Shown: positions 1 through 9,017 of the stretch, one piece after another
How positions within the stretch are numbered: the first letter of the stretch is position 1
Layout: every line of letters begins with the position of its first letter
NCBI GenBank assembly: GCA_021325275.1
Contig: JAJPHL010000034.1
Span: 123,725-187,724 of the forward strand
Direction: 5' to 3'
Origin: Terriglobia bacterium
GTDB lineage: Bacteria > Acidobacteriota > Terriglobia > JAJPHL01
DNA: 64,000 nt
The notes under the pieces: generated by a model
What the model was told of the DNA's origin: nothing
Databases searched by the model: none
What the model saw: the letters and a program-made list of their open reading frames with translations, nothing else
Position numbers and translations under genes: made by a program

Positions 1-2
1 AC

Positions 3-314
3 TTAGCGGAAACGATCGCCGAATACGAAACCGCCCTGCGCCTAAAGCCGGACTATGTGCAAGGTCACATTAACCTGGGTGCCCTGTTGGCGAGTACCGG
101 GCAAATGGATGAAGCGATCCCGCATTTTCAAGCTGCGCTCAAGATCGATCCGAATTCGGCTGAAGCGCACGCCAATCTCGGGATGGCACTCGCGGGATTA
201 CCGGGGCGAACGGCAGAGGCGATCGCTCAACTTCAAGAGGCTCTGCGAATCCAACCCGATCCGCGAATCCAGCAAATGCTCGACCGCTTGCGCGCGGCAA
301 TTGCCGATCACTGA
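3..314 (+). CDS. TPR-repeat protein, C-terminal end (5' truncated by window edge)
   Basis: The reading frame is open from the first bases of the window and ends with TGA at 314, so only about 103 C-terminal residues are seen. They form tandem tetratricopeptide repeats with the usual pattern (NLGALLASTGQMDEAIPHF, then a second copy beginning HANLGMALAG), each ending in a DP-type turn. TPR arrays mediate protein-protein contacts; the partner and any catalytic domain lie outside the window. The small internal ATG at 57 is not the gene start, because the repeat pattern continues upstream of it. It converges on the next gene, whose stop overlaps this one by a few bases. Confidence 0.85.
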   Translation, partial: LAETIAEYETALRLKPDYVQGHINLGALLASTGQMDEAIPHFQAALKIDPNSAEAHANLGMALAGLPGRTAEAIAQLQEALRIQPDPRIQQMLDRLRAAIADH

Positions 315-1099
315 GTCTTCGCGGCCTTGTGACGCGGGAAGTCGAAGCGGCGGCCGATGATCATCTTCAAAATCAGGTGATCCGTGGACCGTGTGACGCC
401 GACGCCCATGCCGAAGTTGAACTCCCAGTCCTCGCTCAAGTTCAAATCGACGCAAGGGAAAAACTGCTGTTCTTGGTCCTTCAGCGCGAAAAATCCGGTG
501 ACCGGCCCTTGCGATCCGTAATACTCGAAGCCGGCGTTGACCTTCTTCGTGAAATCCCATCCGATTTTTGCGGCGGGCGCAAACGCCACGCCTTGATTCA
601 CGCTGTCTCCGTGCCAGGAGCGCTCCAGTGCCGGATTGAAAGCCCAATACAAGCGGCCTTGCTGCTTGTCTATGATCGGGCGAATCTCCCACGTCCAGGT
701 ATCGGTGGAGTAGGCGCGCCGCGTGTAGCCGACCTCCTGCGAGAGGCTGACGCCAACGGGCCAATGCCAGCTTTCCGGCACGCGAACGCGCGGACGTATG
801 TGATCGCCGACCCACTGCGGTCCGAAGTGTGTGCTCTCCGCGGTGAAAATGTAAAAGCCGGTTTCGAACCAGTCGTTGAAGCCGTGTGTAATCTCGATGG
901 TCTCGTGAAAGGAATGCTCGGTGGGCATCACGCCGTCGACGACGGTTTTGGTTCCAGCGAGCGTGAAATTGCTGTGCAGCTCGACCATGGTGTGGCCCGG
1001 CTTGACGGTCTCCGCGCCGTACACTTGGATCTCGTAATTCGTTTGCGCGCGCAGAAGCGCGGCGCCGGCGAGCAACAACCAACCGAAACGTGAAATCAC
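308..1099 (-). CDS. Secreted / outer-membrane-like protein of unknown function
   Basis: About 263 residues. A GTG at 1099 is chosen as start because it opens a signal peptide (ISRFGWLLLAGAALLRAQ, cleavage near AQT) and has a TACAAT box seven bases upstream; the longer frame to 1267 would run into the neighbouring Uma2 gene. The mature part is rich in aromatic, alternating-hydrophobic strands (WFETGFYIFTAE, WEFNFGMGVGV, HLILKMIIGRRF), as in outer-membrane beta-barrels of the transporter/'alpha-amylase-like' uncharacterised kind. No enzyme motif is seen. The barrel interpretation is inference from strand pattern and signal peptide; the function is unknown. Confidence 0.7.
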   Translation of the reverse strand: MISRFGWLLLAGAALLRAQTNYEIQVYGAETVKPGHTMVELHSNFTLAGTKTVVDGVMPTEHSFHETIEITHGFNDWFETGFYIFTAESTHFGPQWVGDHIRPRVRVPESWHWPVGVSLSQEVGYTRRAYSTDTWTWEIRPIIDKQQGRLYWAFNPALERSWHGDSVNQGVAFAPAAKIGWDFTKKVNAGFEYYGSQGPVTGFFALKDQEQQFFPCVDLNLSEDWEFNFGMGVGVTRSTDHLILKMIIGRRFDFPRHKAAKTQ

Positions 1100-1106
1100 G
1101 CCGGCT

Positions 1107-1112
1107 ATTGTA
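1107..1112 (-). promoter_or_regulatory. -10-like box (TACAAT) before the barrel-like gene
   Basis: TACAAT on the minus strand lies seven bases before the GTG at 1099. Transcription from it would begin at or next to the start codon. No convincing -35 is visible. Same arrangement recurs at several other genes in the window. Confidence 0.4.
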
Positions 1113-1116
1113 TCAA

Positions 1117-1659
1117 CTATTCTTCGTAGTGAAATAGGTCCGCAGGACGGAAAGAGAAGCCAGGTAGCACGTCGCCACCGTCGACCACGCTGTCGGCGGA
1201 ATAGGACTGCGAAGATCCACCAGGAAGATGCACCGTCACGGTTTCCGTCTTGGGATCGACGATCCAAACTTGCCGTGTGCCGGCCTTCAGGTATTGGTGA
1301 GTTTTTTCCTGGACCTCGCTGGCGAGATCGCGGGGAGACAAGACTTCCACCGCGAGATCGGGCGCGCCTTCGAAATACTTAGGCGAGGACGGATCTGTCA
1401 TGCGCGACTTGGCGATGAACGCGATGTCGGGACCGAGCACGGTGTCTGGATCGCGCGACAGGACCACGCCCAGTTCGGGACCGGCGAATCCAAGTCTGCT
1501 TTTCTCAAGGAAGTTTCCAAGCCACAAGAGCAAGCGAGTCACCAGAAAAACATGCACTTTCCCAACGGGCATGTAATCCACCAATTCTCCACGCACTAAC
1601 TCCCGCCGGTCTCCCGAAGCTAGGAGTTCCTCAGCCGTGATTAACGTGGTCGTCGCCAT
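1117..1659 (-). CDS. Uma2 family endonuclease-like protein (DUF820)
   Basis: 180 residues, full length for the Uma2/DUF820 family, a PD-(D/E)XK nuclease fold very abundant in cyanobacteria and present in many copies in some Acidobacteria. The core pattern is visible: GPDIAFI with Asp78, PDLAVEVLSPRD with Glu105, Lys119 in the following helix, then the WIVDPKTETV strand typical of the family's end. The biological role of Uma2 proteins is not established; links to mobile DNA or defence have been proposed for the family but nothing adjacent here supports a specific role. It is transcribed in the same direction as the gene after it. Confidence 0.85.
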   Translation of the reverse strand: MATTTLITAEELLASGDRRELVRGELVDYMPVGKVHVFLVTRLLLWLGNFLEKSRLGFAGPELGVVLSRDPDTVLGPDIAFIAKSRMTDPSSPKYFEGAPDLAVEVLSPRDLASEVQEKTHQYLKAGTRQVWIVDPKTETVTVHLPGGSSQSYSADSVVDGGDVLPGFSFRPADLFHYEE

Positions 1660-1758
1660 AACCGGATTCTACCACTTTGCGGCCCTTTACTACTCGCCGC
1701 GGAACTTCCGGTGCGCGTTCTTTGTCCAGCAACCAGCACCAGCAACCGTCAACCGTCC

Positions 1759-3558
1759 TCACGCTTTATCCCGCATCGCCGCGCGCAGAATTTTCTTCCG
1801 CAACCGCAGCGACTTCGGCGTGACCTCGACAAGTTCATCGTCGCGGATGAACTCGATGGCGCGCTCCAGATTCAGGATGCGCGGCGGGACGAGGCGGATC
1901 GCTTCGTCCGCCGTCGACGCGCGCATGTTGGTAAGTTTCTTCTCGCGCACGATGTTGACGTCAAGGTCGCTATCGCGGGCGTTCTCGCCGATGATCATTC
2001 CCTGGTAGACTTCCTGGCCGGGTTCGACAAAAATCGCGCCGCGCTCCTGCAAATTCCAGATCGCGTACGCCGTCGCCGCGCCGGAACGATCCGCCACCAG
2101 CGACCCCGTCGGGCGCGTGGGAATATCGCCCTGCCACTCGATGTAGCCGTGAAAGAGCGAGTTCATGATCGCGGTGCCGCGCGTGTCGGTGAGAATGTCG
2201 GAGCGCAAGCCGATCAATCCGCGCGAGGGCACGAGAAACTCCACGCGCACACGACCGGAGCCGTGATTCACCATCTTGGTGATTTTGCCTTTGCGCGTGC
2301 CGAGTTTTTCGATCACGACGCCCATGAAGGATTCCGGGAAATCCATCACCAACAATTCCAGCGGCTCGTGCACCTCGCCATTCACCATGCGGGTGAGGAT
2401 TTCCGGCTTTCCGACCATCAGTTCGTAGCCTTCGCGCCGCATCATTTCGACAAGAATCGCCAGTTGCAATTCGCCGCGGCCCATCACCTTGAACGCGTCG
2501 GGACCGCCCGCTTCTTCCACGCGGATCGAAACGTTGGTCAGCAATTCTTTGTCGAGACGATCCCGCAAGTTGCGGGACGTGACGTATTGCCCCTCGCGTC
2601 CCGCGAACGGCGACGTGTTCACCATGAACGTGACGGCAATCGTCGGCTCGTCGATTTGAATATGCGGCAAGGGCTGCGGTGTTTCCGCGCTCGTGACCGT
2701 TTCGCCGATCGTGATGCCCTCGACGCCGGCGATCGCCAGAATGTCGCCGGCGCGGCCGATGGTTTCGTCGACGCGCTTCAATCCGTCGAAGGAATAGAGC
2801 TTGGTGATGCGCGTGGTCTGGATCGACCCGTCGAGTTTCGCAATGCTCACTTCATCGCCGTGACGAAGCGTGCCGTTGAACACGCGTCCGATGGCGAGCC
2901 GCCCGAGATAATCGCTGTAATCGAGATTTGCCACCAGCAATTGCAGCACGCTTTCGGGATCGCCCGCCGGCGCGGGAATGTGTTTCAGGATGGCCTCGAA
3001 AAGCGGACGCAGATTCGTCGAAGGATCGTCGAGCGACGTTTTGGCGATGCCCGCGCGCGCATTCGTGTAGATAACCGGAAATTCCAATTGTTCGATCTGC
3101 GCGTCGAGATCGATGAACAAATCGTAGACTTCGTTCAGCACTTCGGCCGGGCGCGCGTCGGGGCGATCGATTTTGTTGATCACCAGCACCGGAGGCAGGC
3201 GGGCTTCGAGCGCTTTCATCAAAACGTAGCGCGTTTGCGGCAACGGACCCTCGGCCGCGTCGACCAGCAGCAGCACGCCGTCGACAATTTTCAGCGCGCG
3301 CTCCACTTCTCCGCCGAAATCGCTGTGACCGGGCGTGTCGACAATGTTGATCTTCACGTCCTGGTAAACGATGGCCGTGTTTTTCGCGAGAATCGTGATG
3401 CCACGCTCGCGCTCCAGATCGTTCGAGTCCATGACGCGTTCGATCACGGTTTCGTTGTCGCGGTAAATACCGCTTTGTTTCAGCATGGCGTCGACGAGCG
3501 TGGTCTTACCGTGGTCCACGTGCGCAACGATCGCCAAGTTACGATTCGGATTCGACAA
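1759..3558 (-). CDS. typA: Ribosome-associated GTPase TypA/BipA
   Basis: 599 residues, normal for TypA. A translational GTPase that binds the ribosome and helps 50S assembly under stress. The G1 motif AHVDHGKT lies at residues 12-19, followed by [12 protein letters not shown] (G3) and [10 protein letters not shown] (G4); domain II, the EF-G-like domains III and V, and the BipA-specific C-terminal domain follow. The start is a TTG at 3558 preceded by AGGAG seven bases upstream; the frame can be extended to 3666 but that part is antisense-like coding of tsaE. The gene begins inside the 3' end of tsaE (20-base overlap), so translation of the two is probably coupled. Confidence 0.95.
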   Translation of the reverse strand: MSNPNRNLAIVAHVDHGKTTLVDAMLKQSGIYRDNETVIERVMDSNDLERERGITILAKNTAIVYQDVKINIVDTPGHSDFGGEVERALKIVDGVLLLVDAAEGPLPQTRYVLMKALEARLPPVLVINKIDRPDARPAEVLNEVYDLFIDLDAQIEQLEFPVIYTNARAGIAKTSLDDPSTNLRPLFEAILKHIPAPAGDPESVLQLLVANLDYSDYLGRLAIGRVFNGTLRHGDEVSIAKLDGSIQTTRITKLYSFDGLKRVDETIGRAGDILAIAGVEGITIGETVTSAETPQPLPHIQIDEPTIAVTFMVNTSPFAGREGQYVTSRNLRDRLDKELLTNVSIRVEEAGGPDAFKVMGRGELQLAILVEMMRREGYELMVGKPEILTRMVNGEVHEPLELLVMDFPESFMGVVIEKLGTRKGKITKMVNHGSGRVRVEFLVPSRGLIGLRSDILTDTRGTAIMNSLFHGYIEWQGDIPTRPTGSLVADRSGAATAYAIWNLQERGAIFVEPGQEVYQGMIIGENARDSDLDVNIVREKKLTNMRASTADEAIRLVPPRILNLERAIEFIRDDELVEVTPKSLRLRKKILRAAMRDKA

Positions 3559-4015
3559 TCCCAAACTCCTCGAGTGTGATTCGGCGGCGGTCGCCGCCCA
3601 GGTCCTGGAAGTGTAATTCCCAGCGCGGACCGGCGTAGTCGGAAACCAGATCCGCAGCCTTTTCACCCCATTCTATCACTACGACGGCGTTTTCTCTGTT
3701 AAACCAGATATCGTCGAGTCCCAAAGTGTCGAGATCGCGTCCTGCGTCTTTACCGGAATGTTCGATTCGATAAAGGTCCACGTGATACACGATGGGCCGC
3801 GGACCATACTGATGCACCAGCGTAAACGTGGGACTAGCGACGTCTTCTTCGCGCGCCACACCGAGTCCGGCGATCAATCCTTTGGAGAACGTGGTTTTCC
3901 CAGCGCCCATGTCGCCGTGCAGCAAGGCGACCAGCGGCGGGCGGACCGTAGCGGCCAGTCGCCGCCCGAGGGCAATCGTGGAGTCGTCGGAATCAGTGAA
4001 AAATTCGCGGGGCAC
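3539..4015 (-). CDS. tsaE: tRNA threonylcarbamoyladenosine biosynthesis ATPase TsaE
   Basis: 158 residues, usual length. TsaE is the P-loop ATPase that works with TsaB and TsaD to make t6A37 on ANN-decoding tRNAs. The Walker A motif GDMGAGKTT is at residues 34-42, and the family signatures [10 protein letters not shown] and YHVDLYRI follow; [10 protein letters not shown] is the Walker-B-side strand. tsaB and tsaD are not in the window. The 3' end overlaps the TTG start of typA and carries that gene's Shine-Dalgarno sequence. Confidence 0.95.
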   Translation of the reverse strand: MPREFFTDSDDSTIALGRRLAATVRPPLVALLHGDMGAGKTTFSKGLIAGLGVAREEDVASPTFTLVHQYGPRPIVYHVDLYRIEHSGKDAGRDLDTLGLDDIWFNRENAVVVIEWGEKAADLVSDYAGPRWELHFQDLGGDRRRITLEEFGIVESES

Positions 4016-4024
4016 GCTTTGATC

Positions 4025-4372
4025 TTATCGAACTTGAGCCGTTGGGTTGGCTGTCGCGGGAACGTGAACCACCTCGCCGGGCTGCACCGCGATGATGGCG
4101 CGGCCAAGATCGCCGGCCAGCGGACGGTAGAACTCCACTTTGTTTCTCGCCACGTGGACGATGACGATGCCGAAGCGCAGCGTCTTCAAATTGTGTTGGA
4201 ATTCGAACCCGCGATCAATTGTGACGAGAACATCGAACGTCCCTTGCATCTTCAATAAGAGTTCGTGATCCCGCAAGTGTTGCCATTGACGCTGCGCGGC
4301 CGTCTCGCACTGGAATTCCTGAAAAAGACTCGCTAGGCGCGGGTCGATACAGGCGTCTAAGAGGACACGCAC
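4025..4372 (-). CDS. DUF5615 family PIN-like toxin
   Basis: 115 residues. The N-terminus MRVLLDACIDPRL and the central TIDRGFEFQHNL match the DUF5615 family, PIN-like proteins regularly paired with DUF433 antitoxins. The acidic residues of the first strand (Asp7) and of the TIDRGF segment are those expected for a PIN-like metal site. It overlaps the DUF433 gene by 16 bases, the classical two-gene toxin-antitoxin layout with the antitoxin first. RNase activity is inferred from the fold only. Confidence 0.8.
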   Translation of the reverse strand: MRVLLDACIDPRLASLFQEFQCETAAQRQWQHLRDHELLLKMQGTFDVLVTIDRGFEFQHNLKTLRFGIVIVHVARNKVEFYRPLAGDLGRAIIAVQPGEVVHVPATANPTAQVR

Positions 4373-4602
4373 GAGAGTTGCTCGATGGCGAGATCTTTGC
4401 TCAAGCGAAGGAACGTGCGAACCTGTTCACTGGTCACGTACGGAAACGCTGCGAGAAAATCCTTCACGGTTTCGCCGGATTCGATGAAGTCAATGAGCGT
4501 CTGAATGGGCACGCGTGTGCCCGCGAAGCAGGGAGTCCCATGCATCACATCCGCGTCCACGGAAATGACTTTCGAGAGCGCGGCATGTTGGTCGGTCGTC
4601 AT
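4357..4602 (-). CDS. DUF433 family antitoxin
   Basis: 81 residues from the ATG at 4602. The segment VISVDADVMHGTPCFAGTRV is the DUF433 signature (a helix-turn-helix-like fold, 'HGKPVIKGTRIPV' in most members), followed by a dimerisation/DNA-binding helix region FLAAFPYVTSEQVRTFL. The frame is open to 4686, but the ATG at 4602 fits the family length and has a TATACT box nine bases upstream. Paired with the overlapping DUF5615 gene as a probable toxin-antitoxin module. Confidence 0.85.
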   Translation of the reverse strand: MTTDQHAALSKVISVDADVMHGTPCFAGTRVPIQTLIDFIESGETVKDFLAAFPYVTSEQVRTFLRLSKDLAIEQLSCVSS

Positions 4603-4611
4603 TTCAATGCC

Positions 4612-4617
4612 AGTATA
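4612..4617 (-). promoter_or_regulatory. -10-like box (TATACT) before the DUF433 antitoxin
   Basis: TATACT on the minus strand, nine bases before the ATG at 4602. No clear -35 or Shine-Dalgarno sequence; consistent with a nearly leaderless transcript. Confidence 0.35.
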
Positions 4618-4703
4618 GCATTGCTGGAAATGCGGAAGCGACGCCACGCTTAAAGTGATCGGCGTAGGGTGCGAGTGCCGCTCCAAGACATTATTCGCGG
4701 TCT

Positions 4704-6275
4704 TCAGGAAACTTTTTTCAAAGCCGCCGGGAAAAATCGCATGATGTCGCTCGCGGTCACCGGCAACTCGCCGAGTTCCGCCGCTGCGAGATCGCCGGCG
4801 AGTCCATGCAAATAGACCGCCGCGGAGATTACCTGCGCCGCGGGACGCCCGGAGAACTGCGCGAGAAACGCCGCCGTGATTCCCGTGAGTGAATCGCCCA
4901 TGCCCGCCGAGGCCATCCCTGGATTTCCGGTGTTCGAAACAAAAACTTGCCCGCCCGGTTCGGCGATCAGCGACGTGTGCCCCTTCAGTACAACGTAAAT
5001 CTGATGTCCCATGGCCATGGCGCGCGCCGTTTCCACGCGACGCGCTTGCACGTCGGACGAGGAAATGCCGGTCAGGCGCCCCATCTCACCGGGATGCGGC
5101 GTCACAACAATGGTGCGCTCGCGTCCGTCCAGTAGCTCGGTCGCGCCGGCGAGCGCGTTGAGCCCGTCGGCGTCAATGACCATCGGCAACTTCGATTCAT
5201 GCACGATGCGTTTTACCATCGCCGCGGTCTCGGGATGTTGCGACAATCCGGGTCCGATCGCGAGAAGCGTTTTGCCTTCGAGCATTTTGTCGAGCAATCC
5301 GTAATCAAAAGCGCGCATGGAAATCGCGCCCGATTCGGTTTCCGGCAGCGCTTCGGTCATCAACTCGGGCATCGACGCCGCAATCAACGGCAGCGCAGAC
5401 TCCGCCGTGGCCACGGTCACCAGTCCCGCACCGGCGACCAGCGCCGCGCGACCCGCGAGCGCCGCGGCACCCGTTTTGCCGCGGCTCCCGGCGACCAGCA
5501 AGACGTGGCCGAAGTCTCCCTTGTGCGCGTCGCGCAGACGCTTGCCGAGCAGCGGCGCGACGTCGGCCGGCTCCAGCAGATTCAGAAAAAAATCGCCGCG
5601 TTCCAGAAGTAGTTCGGGCGGCGTGCCGATCGATTGCACGACAAGTTCGCCGGCCGAGTAGGAATTCGGCGGAAAAATCTGACTGACTTTGGGAGCGGTG
5701 AAAGTGATGGTCACCGCGGCGCGCACCGCTTCGCCGAAATAGTCGCCGGAGTCACTAGGCAATCCACTGGGCATGTCGACGGCGACAATCGGCACGTGCG
5801 CGAATGAGCTGTTCACGTCGCTGACGACTTCGAGCGCGAGTCCATCGAGCGGGCGCTGCAATCCCGTGCCCAAAATCGCGTCGATCAACAACGTGGAGTC
5901 GAGTAAATCTTGTTTGGCGGTGATCCACTCTTCCAGATTGCGCACCACAAAGGCCTCGATACCGATGCGCGTGAGGTAACGGTAGTTCACCGCGGCGTCG
6001 GGACTCAGTTGCTGCGGATCGGCCAGCAGAATGATGCGCGGCACGATGTTGTGGCGCATCCAAAGCTGTCGCGCGATGACAAAGCCGTCGCCGCCGTTGT
6101 TGCCTTTTCCGCAAAGGAGCGTGATGCGTTGCTTGCCCAGCGGCGCGAAACGCGCCTCGAGCGCCTCCACAAAGCGCGCGCCGGCGTTCTCCATCAGCGT
6201 GAGCGAGGGCAGCCCCAACTCCTCGATCGTGATGCGGTCGATCTCACGCATCTGCGCAGCGGTGAGGATTTTCAT
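4704..6275 (-). CDS. nnr: Bifunctional NAD(P)H-hydrate epimerase / ADP-dependent NAD(P)H-hydrate dehydratase
   Basis: 523 residues, standard for the fused Nnr protein that repairs hydrated NADH and NADPH. The N-terminal epimerase (YjeF_N, about 1-215) shows MENAGARFVEA and LCGKGNNGGDGF. The C-terminal ribokinase-like dehydratase (about 230-520) shows IGPGLSQHP, VIDADGLNAL, TPHPGEMGRL and the nucleotide-binding loop NPGMASAGMGDSLTG. The two halves are in one frame without interruption. The ATG at 6275 has a TATACT box eight bases upstream. Confidence 0.95.
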   Translation of the reverse strand: MKILTAAQMREIDRITIEELGLPSLTLMENAGARFVEALEARFAPLGKQRITLLCGKGNNGGDGFVIARQLWMRHNIVPRIILLADPQQLSPDAAVNYRYLTRIGIEAFVVRNLEEWITAKQDLLDSTLLIDAILGTGLQRPLDGLALEVVSDVNSSFAHVPIVAVDMPSGLPSDSGDYFGEAVRAAVTITFTAPKVSQIFPPNSYSAGELVVQSIGTPPELLLERGDFFLNLLEPADVAPLLGKRLRDAHKGDFGHVLLVAGSRGKTGAAALAGRAALVAGAGLVTVATAESALPLIAASMPELMTEALPETESGAISMRAFDYGLLDKMLEGKTLLAIGPGLSQHPETAAMVKRIVHESKLPMVIDADGLNALAGATELLDGRERTIVVTPHPGEMGRLTGISSSDVQARRVETARAMAMGHQIYVVLKGHTSLIAEPGGQVFVSNTGNPGMASAGMGDSLTGITAAFLAQFSGRPAAQVISAAVYLHGLAGDLAAAELGELPVTASDIMRFFPAALKKVS

Positions 6276-6283
6276 TTGATGAG

Positions 6284-6289
6284 AGTATA
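6284..6289 (-). promoter_or_regulatory. -10-like box (TATACT) before nnr
   Basis: TATACT on the minus strand eight bases upstream of the nnr ATG at 6275; no clear -35. Part of the recurrent close-box pattern of this genome. Confidence 0.35.
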
Positions 6290-6307
6290 GCTGAAGCGAC
6301 GCAGAAA

Positions 6308-6565
6308 CTACTCGCGGCGCTCCTCTATTTTCAACCTCGCCACGAGCGCGCGAGCCTCCGCGGCGCGATCCCTCGCGACCTGCACTTCAAACGGCGTGTC
6401 GCCGGTCAACGCGGGGAACGCCCGGATGCTTGTTACCGGTCCAAACCTTTGGCCATTGAGAAGGTACGGAATACCCGCGTCCTCTAGGATGCCGCGCACC
6501 AATCCCAAGTCCAAGGCGTTTTTGCATCGGAATATTGTTTCGAGTTCAAGTTCATCGGACATCAC
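6308..6565 (-). CDS. DUF2007 domain protein (putative signal-transducing protein)
   Basis: 85 residues. ETIFRCKNALDLGLVRGILEDAGIPYLLNGQ followed by VQVARDRAAEARALVARL is the short alpha/beta DUF2007 pattern (fold related to ACT-like / PII-like small domains). The biochemical role is not established for the family. It stands alone between nnr and the divergent egtB gene, transcribed toward nnr with a 32-base gap, so co-transcription with nnr is possible. Confidence 0.75.
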   Translation of the reverse strand: MMSDELELETIFRCKNALDLGLVRGILEDAGIPYLLNGQRFGPVTSIRAFPALTGDTPFEVQVARDRAAEARALVARLKIEERRE

Positions 6566-6659
6566 GGCCTCCCTCTGCCCGCTATGAAATTTATCTGAAT
6601 CTTCTCAGTCAAACGCTGAGTCTATAGTTAAGATACGATACGAATGGTTGGAGGCGCCT

Positions 6660-7982
6660 ATGCCTGCCGCTGAAGCCGTCCGGCAACCTGAGCGGAAACG
6701 CGAAGCCCTGTTAGCGCGACTGGCGGATGCGCGCGCGAACACAGATCAGCTCTTTGATCTTGTTCACCCGGATGCGCTGTACGATCGCCCCATCCCCGAA
6801 CGCCATCGCCTGATTTTCTACGTCGGGCATCTCGAAGCATTCGATTGGAATTTGATAGGCGCGGGTGCGCGGGAACGCCCGTCGCCACGCGCGTCTCTCG
6901 ACAAATTGTTCGCATTCGGCATCGATCCTGTCGGCGGCAATCTTCCCAGCGATCAGCCAGGCGACTGGCCCTCGCTCGAGCAAGTGCGCGACTACCGCGC
7001 GGCCACGCGCCACGCGCTGGACACCGAACTCGCAACGTTTCGCGATGAACAAATGCTCAACGTCGCGATTGAACATCGCTTGATGCACGCTGAAACGCTG
7101 GCGTATTTGCTGCATCATCTTCCGTTCGACCGCAAGAAGCGCGCGCGCCAGGACGCGTTTTTCACGGGACACGGGGCGGCCCCGCACATGGTCACGATTC
7201 CCGCGGGCCGCGCCACCCTCGGGCTGGGGCCTGAGGGTGGTTTTGGTTGGGACAACGAGTTTCGCGGACACATTGTCGATGTTCCGGCGTTTGCGATCGA
7301 CGCGTATAACGTGACCAACGGCGAATTTCTCGAATTCGTCAAGGCGGGCGGATATCTCGATCGCTCGCTGTGGAGTGACGGCGCGTGGGAATGGATTCAA
7401 TCGCAGAACGTCACGCGGCCTGGTTTCTGGAACGAACACGGAAATTCCTGGTCGTATCGCGCGATGTTCGAGGAAATGCCGCTGCCGCTCGATTGGCCTG
7501 TGTACGTGAGTCACGCGGAAGCGTCGGCGTACGCGCGCTGGAAGAATCGCGCGCTGCCATCGGAAGCGCAGTATCATCGCGCGGCCTTTGGAATCCCCGC
7601 GAACGCCGTGGCAGGCGACGGCGACGAGAATCCATTTCCGTGGGGACATCTCGCGCCGGAAGAAGCGGCGGGCAATTTCGATTTTCGCCGCTGGGATCCC
7701 GCGCCCGTGGGCGCGCATCCCGGCGGACGCTCCGAATTCGGCGTCTCCGATCTCACCGGCAATGGCTGGGAGTGGACTTCCACGCTCTTCGCGCCGTTTG
7801 ACGGCTTCGAAGCGTTCCCTTTTTATCGCGGATACTCCGCCGATTTCTACGACGGCAAACACTACGTGATGAAAGGCGGATCGCCGCGCACCGCGGCGTG
7901 TTTGTTGCGGCGCAGTTTCCGCAACTGGTTCCAGCCCCATTATCCGTACATATACGCGACGTTCCGTTGCGTGGAAAACTAA
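6660..7982 (+). CDS. egtB: Ergothioneine biosynthesis sulfoxide synthase EgtB-like
   Basis: 440 residues. EgtB is a non-haem iron enzyme that joins trimethylhistidine to a thiol donor (gamma-Glu-Cys or Cys) with O2. The N-terminal DinB-like helical domain supplies the iron triad: His57 (YVGHLEAFDW) and the HxxxH pair His139 and His143 (EHRLMHAET), matching the family positions. The C-terminal half (from about residue 180) is a formylglycine-generating-enzyme/SUMF1 fold with NVTNGEFLEFV, LPSEAQYHRAAFG, GNGWEWTSTLF and GGSPRT. The ATG at 6660 is chosen over the TTG at 6648 because GGAGG lies five bases upstream of it. egtD follows after nine bases. Confidence 0.9.
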   Translation: MPAAEAVRQPERKREALLARLADARANTDQLFDLVHPDALYDRPIPERHRLIFYVGHLEAFDWNLIGAGARERPSPRASLDKLFAFGIDPVGGNLPSDQPGDWPSLEQVRDYRAATRHALDTELATFRDEQMLNVAIEHRLMHAETLAYLLHHLPFDRKKRARQDAFFTGHGAAPHMVTIPAGRATLGLGPEGGFGWDNEFRGHIVDVPAFAIDAYNVTNGEFLEFVKAGGYLDRSLWSDGAWEWIQSQNVTRPGFWNEHGNSWSYRAMFEEMPLPLDWPVYVSHAEASAYARWKNRALPSEAQYHRAAFGIPANAVAGDGDENPFPWGHLAPEEAAGNFDFRRWDPAPVGAHPGGRSEFGVSDLTGNGWEWTSTLFAPFDGFEAFPFYRGYSADFYDGKHYVMKGGSPRTAACLLRRSFRNWFQPHYPYIYATFRCVEN

Positions 7983-7991
7983 GAGGCGCAC

Positions 7992-9005
7992 ATGCCCAGG
8001 CCCGCCCCGCTTCGTGGGATTCGCCCCACTGCCAGTGTCGAAGCATTGTTGGCCACTCCGCCGGCGACGCGCGGATTCTCCGAGGAAATTCGTGCCGGAT
8101 TGATGCGCGCGGGACAAAAGGAACTGCCCAGCAAATACTTCTACGACGAAGTGGGCAGCGCGTTGTTCGAAGTGATCTGCGCGCTGCCGGAGTACGGACT
8201 CACCCGCGCCGACGAACGCATTTTGCGCCGTCATGCTGTGGACATCGTGTCGCGCCTGCCCTCACCGTCGATCGTAGCGGAGCTCGGCAGCGGATCGGGA
8301 CGCAAAACGCGCTGGATTTTGGAAGCGCTCTCGCGCCGGCATCCCGTGACATATCACCCGATCGAGATTTCCGCGTCGGCGCTGGCGCGCTGCGAGAAGG
8401 AAATGTCGGCGATTGCCGCGGTCAGTGTGGTTGGCTTCGAACGGCCGTATCTCGATGGACTCCTCGCTGCGGCAGCCCGGCGTCAAGAAGCCGAATGCTT
8501 GCTGGTCTTGTTCCTGGGGTCGACGATCGGCAACTTCGATCGCTCCGCGGGCGACGAGTTTCTGTGTCAAGTGCGCGGAATGCTGCGTCCCGGCGACGCG
8601 CTGTTGCTGGGCGCCGATTTGGTCAAGCCCGTTCCCACGATGATCGCGGCGTACGACGATCCGCTCGGCGTGACGGCGGCGTTCAATCTAAATTTGTTGG
8701 CGCGAATCAATCGCGAGTTGGACGCGCAGTTCGATCTCGCGCTGTTCCAGCATGTGGCACGCTACAACGAAGAGCATCAGCGGATCGAAATGCACTTGCG
8801 GTCACGCGTGGCGCAAGTGGTTCCAGTGGGCGCGTGGCGCGACGCCGTTGCGTTCCGCCCGGGCGAAACGATTTGGACCGAGAATTCGCACAAATACACG
8901 CCGCGTGAAATCGTCGCGCTCGGAGAACGTGCGGGATTCCGCTGCGACGCGCAATGGCTCGACCAGGAGTGGCCCTTCGCGCAGAGTTTGCTGGTTGCTG
9001 GCTGA
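7992..9005 (+). CDS. egtD: L-histidine N-alpha-methyltransferase EgtD
   Basis: 337 residues, normal for EgtD, which trimethylates histidine to hercynine, the first step of ergothioneine synthesis. Family signatures are LPSKYFYDEVGSALFE (residues 45-60), the SAM-binding loop VAELGSGSGRKTRWIL (94-110), LFLGSTIGNFD, and the C-terminal ENSHKYTPREI. It follows egtB by nine bases, so the two form an operon sufficient for the core pathway if a free thiol such as cysteine is the donor; no egtA, egtC or egtE is seen nearby. Confidence 0.95.
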   Translation: MPRPAPLRGIRPTASVEALLATPPATRGFSEEIRAGLMRAGQKELPSKYFYDEVGSALFEVICALPEYGLTRADERILRRHAVDIVSRLPSPSIVAELGSGSGRKTRWILEALSRRHPVTYHPIEISASALARCEKEMSAIAAVSVVGFERPYLDGLLAAAARRQEAECLLVLFLGSTIGNFDRSAGDEFLCQVRGMLRPGDALLLGADLVKPVPTMIAAYDDPLGVTAAFNLNLLARINRELDAQFDLALFQHVARYNEEHQRIEMHLRSRVAQVVPVGAWRDAVAFRPGETIWTENSHKYTPREIVALGERAGFRCDAQWLDQEWPFAQSLLVAG

Positions 9006-9017
9006 AGGCTGCCGTTT

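Noticed and set aside
1711..3579. 622-codon plus-strand frame opposite typA
   Set aside because: Antisense to a strongly supported GTPase; composition (His, Arg, Asp, Phe rich) is that of a GC-driven shadow and no motif is present.
6711..8234. 507-codon minus-strand frame opposite egtB
   Set aside because: Shadow of egtB; Arg-rich and featureless, no ribosome-binding site.
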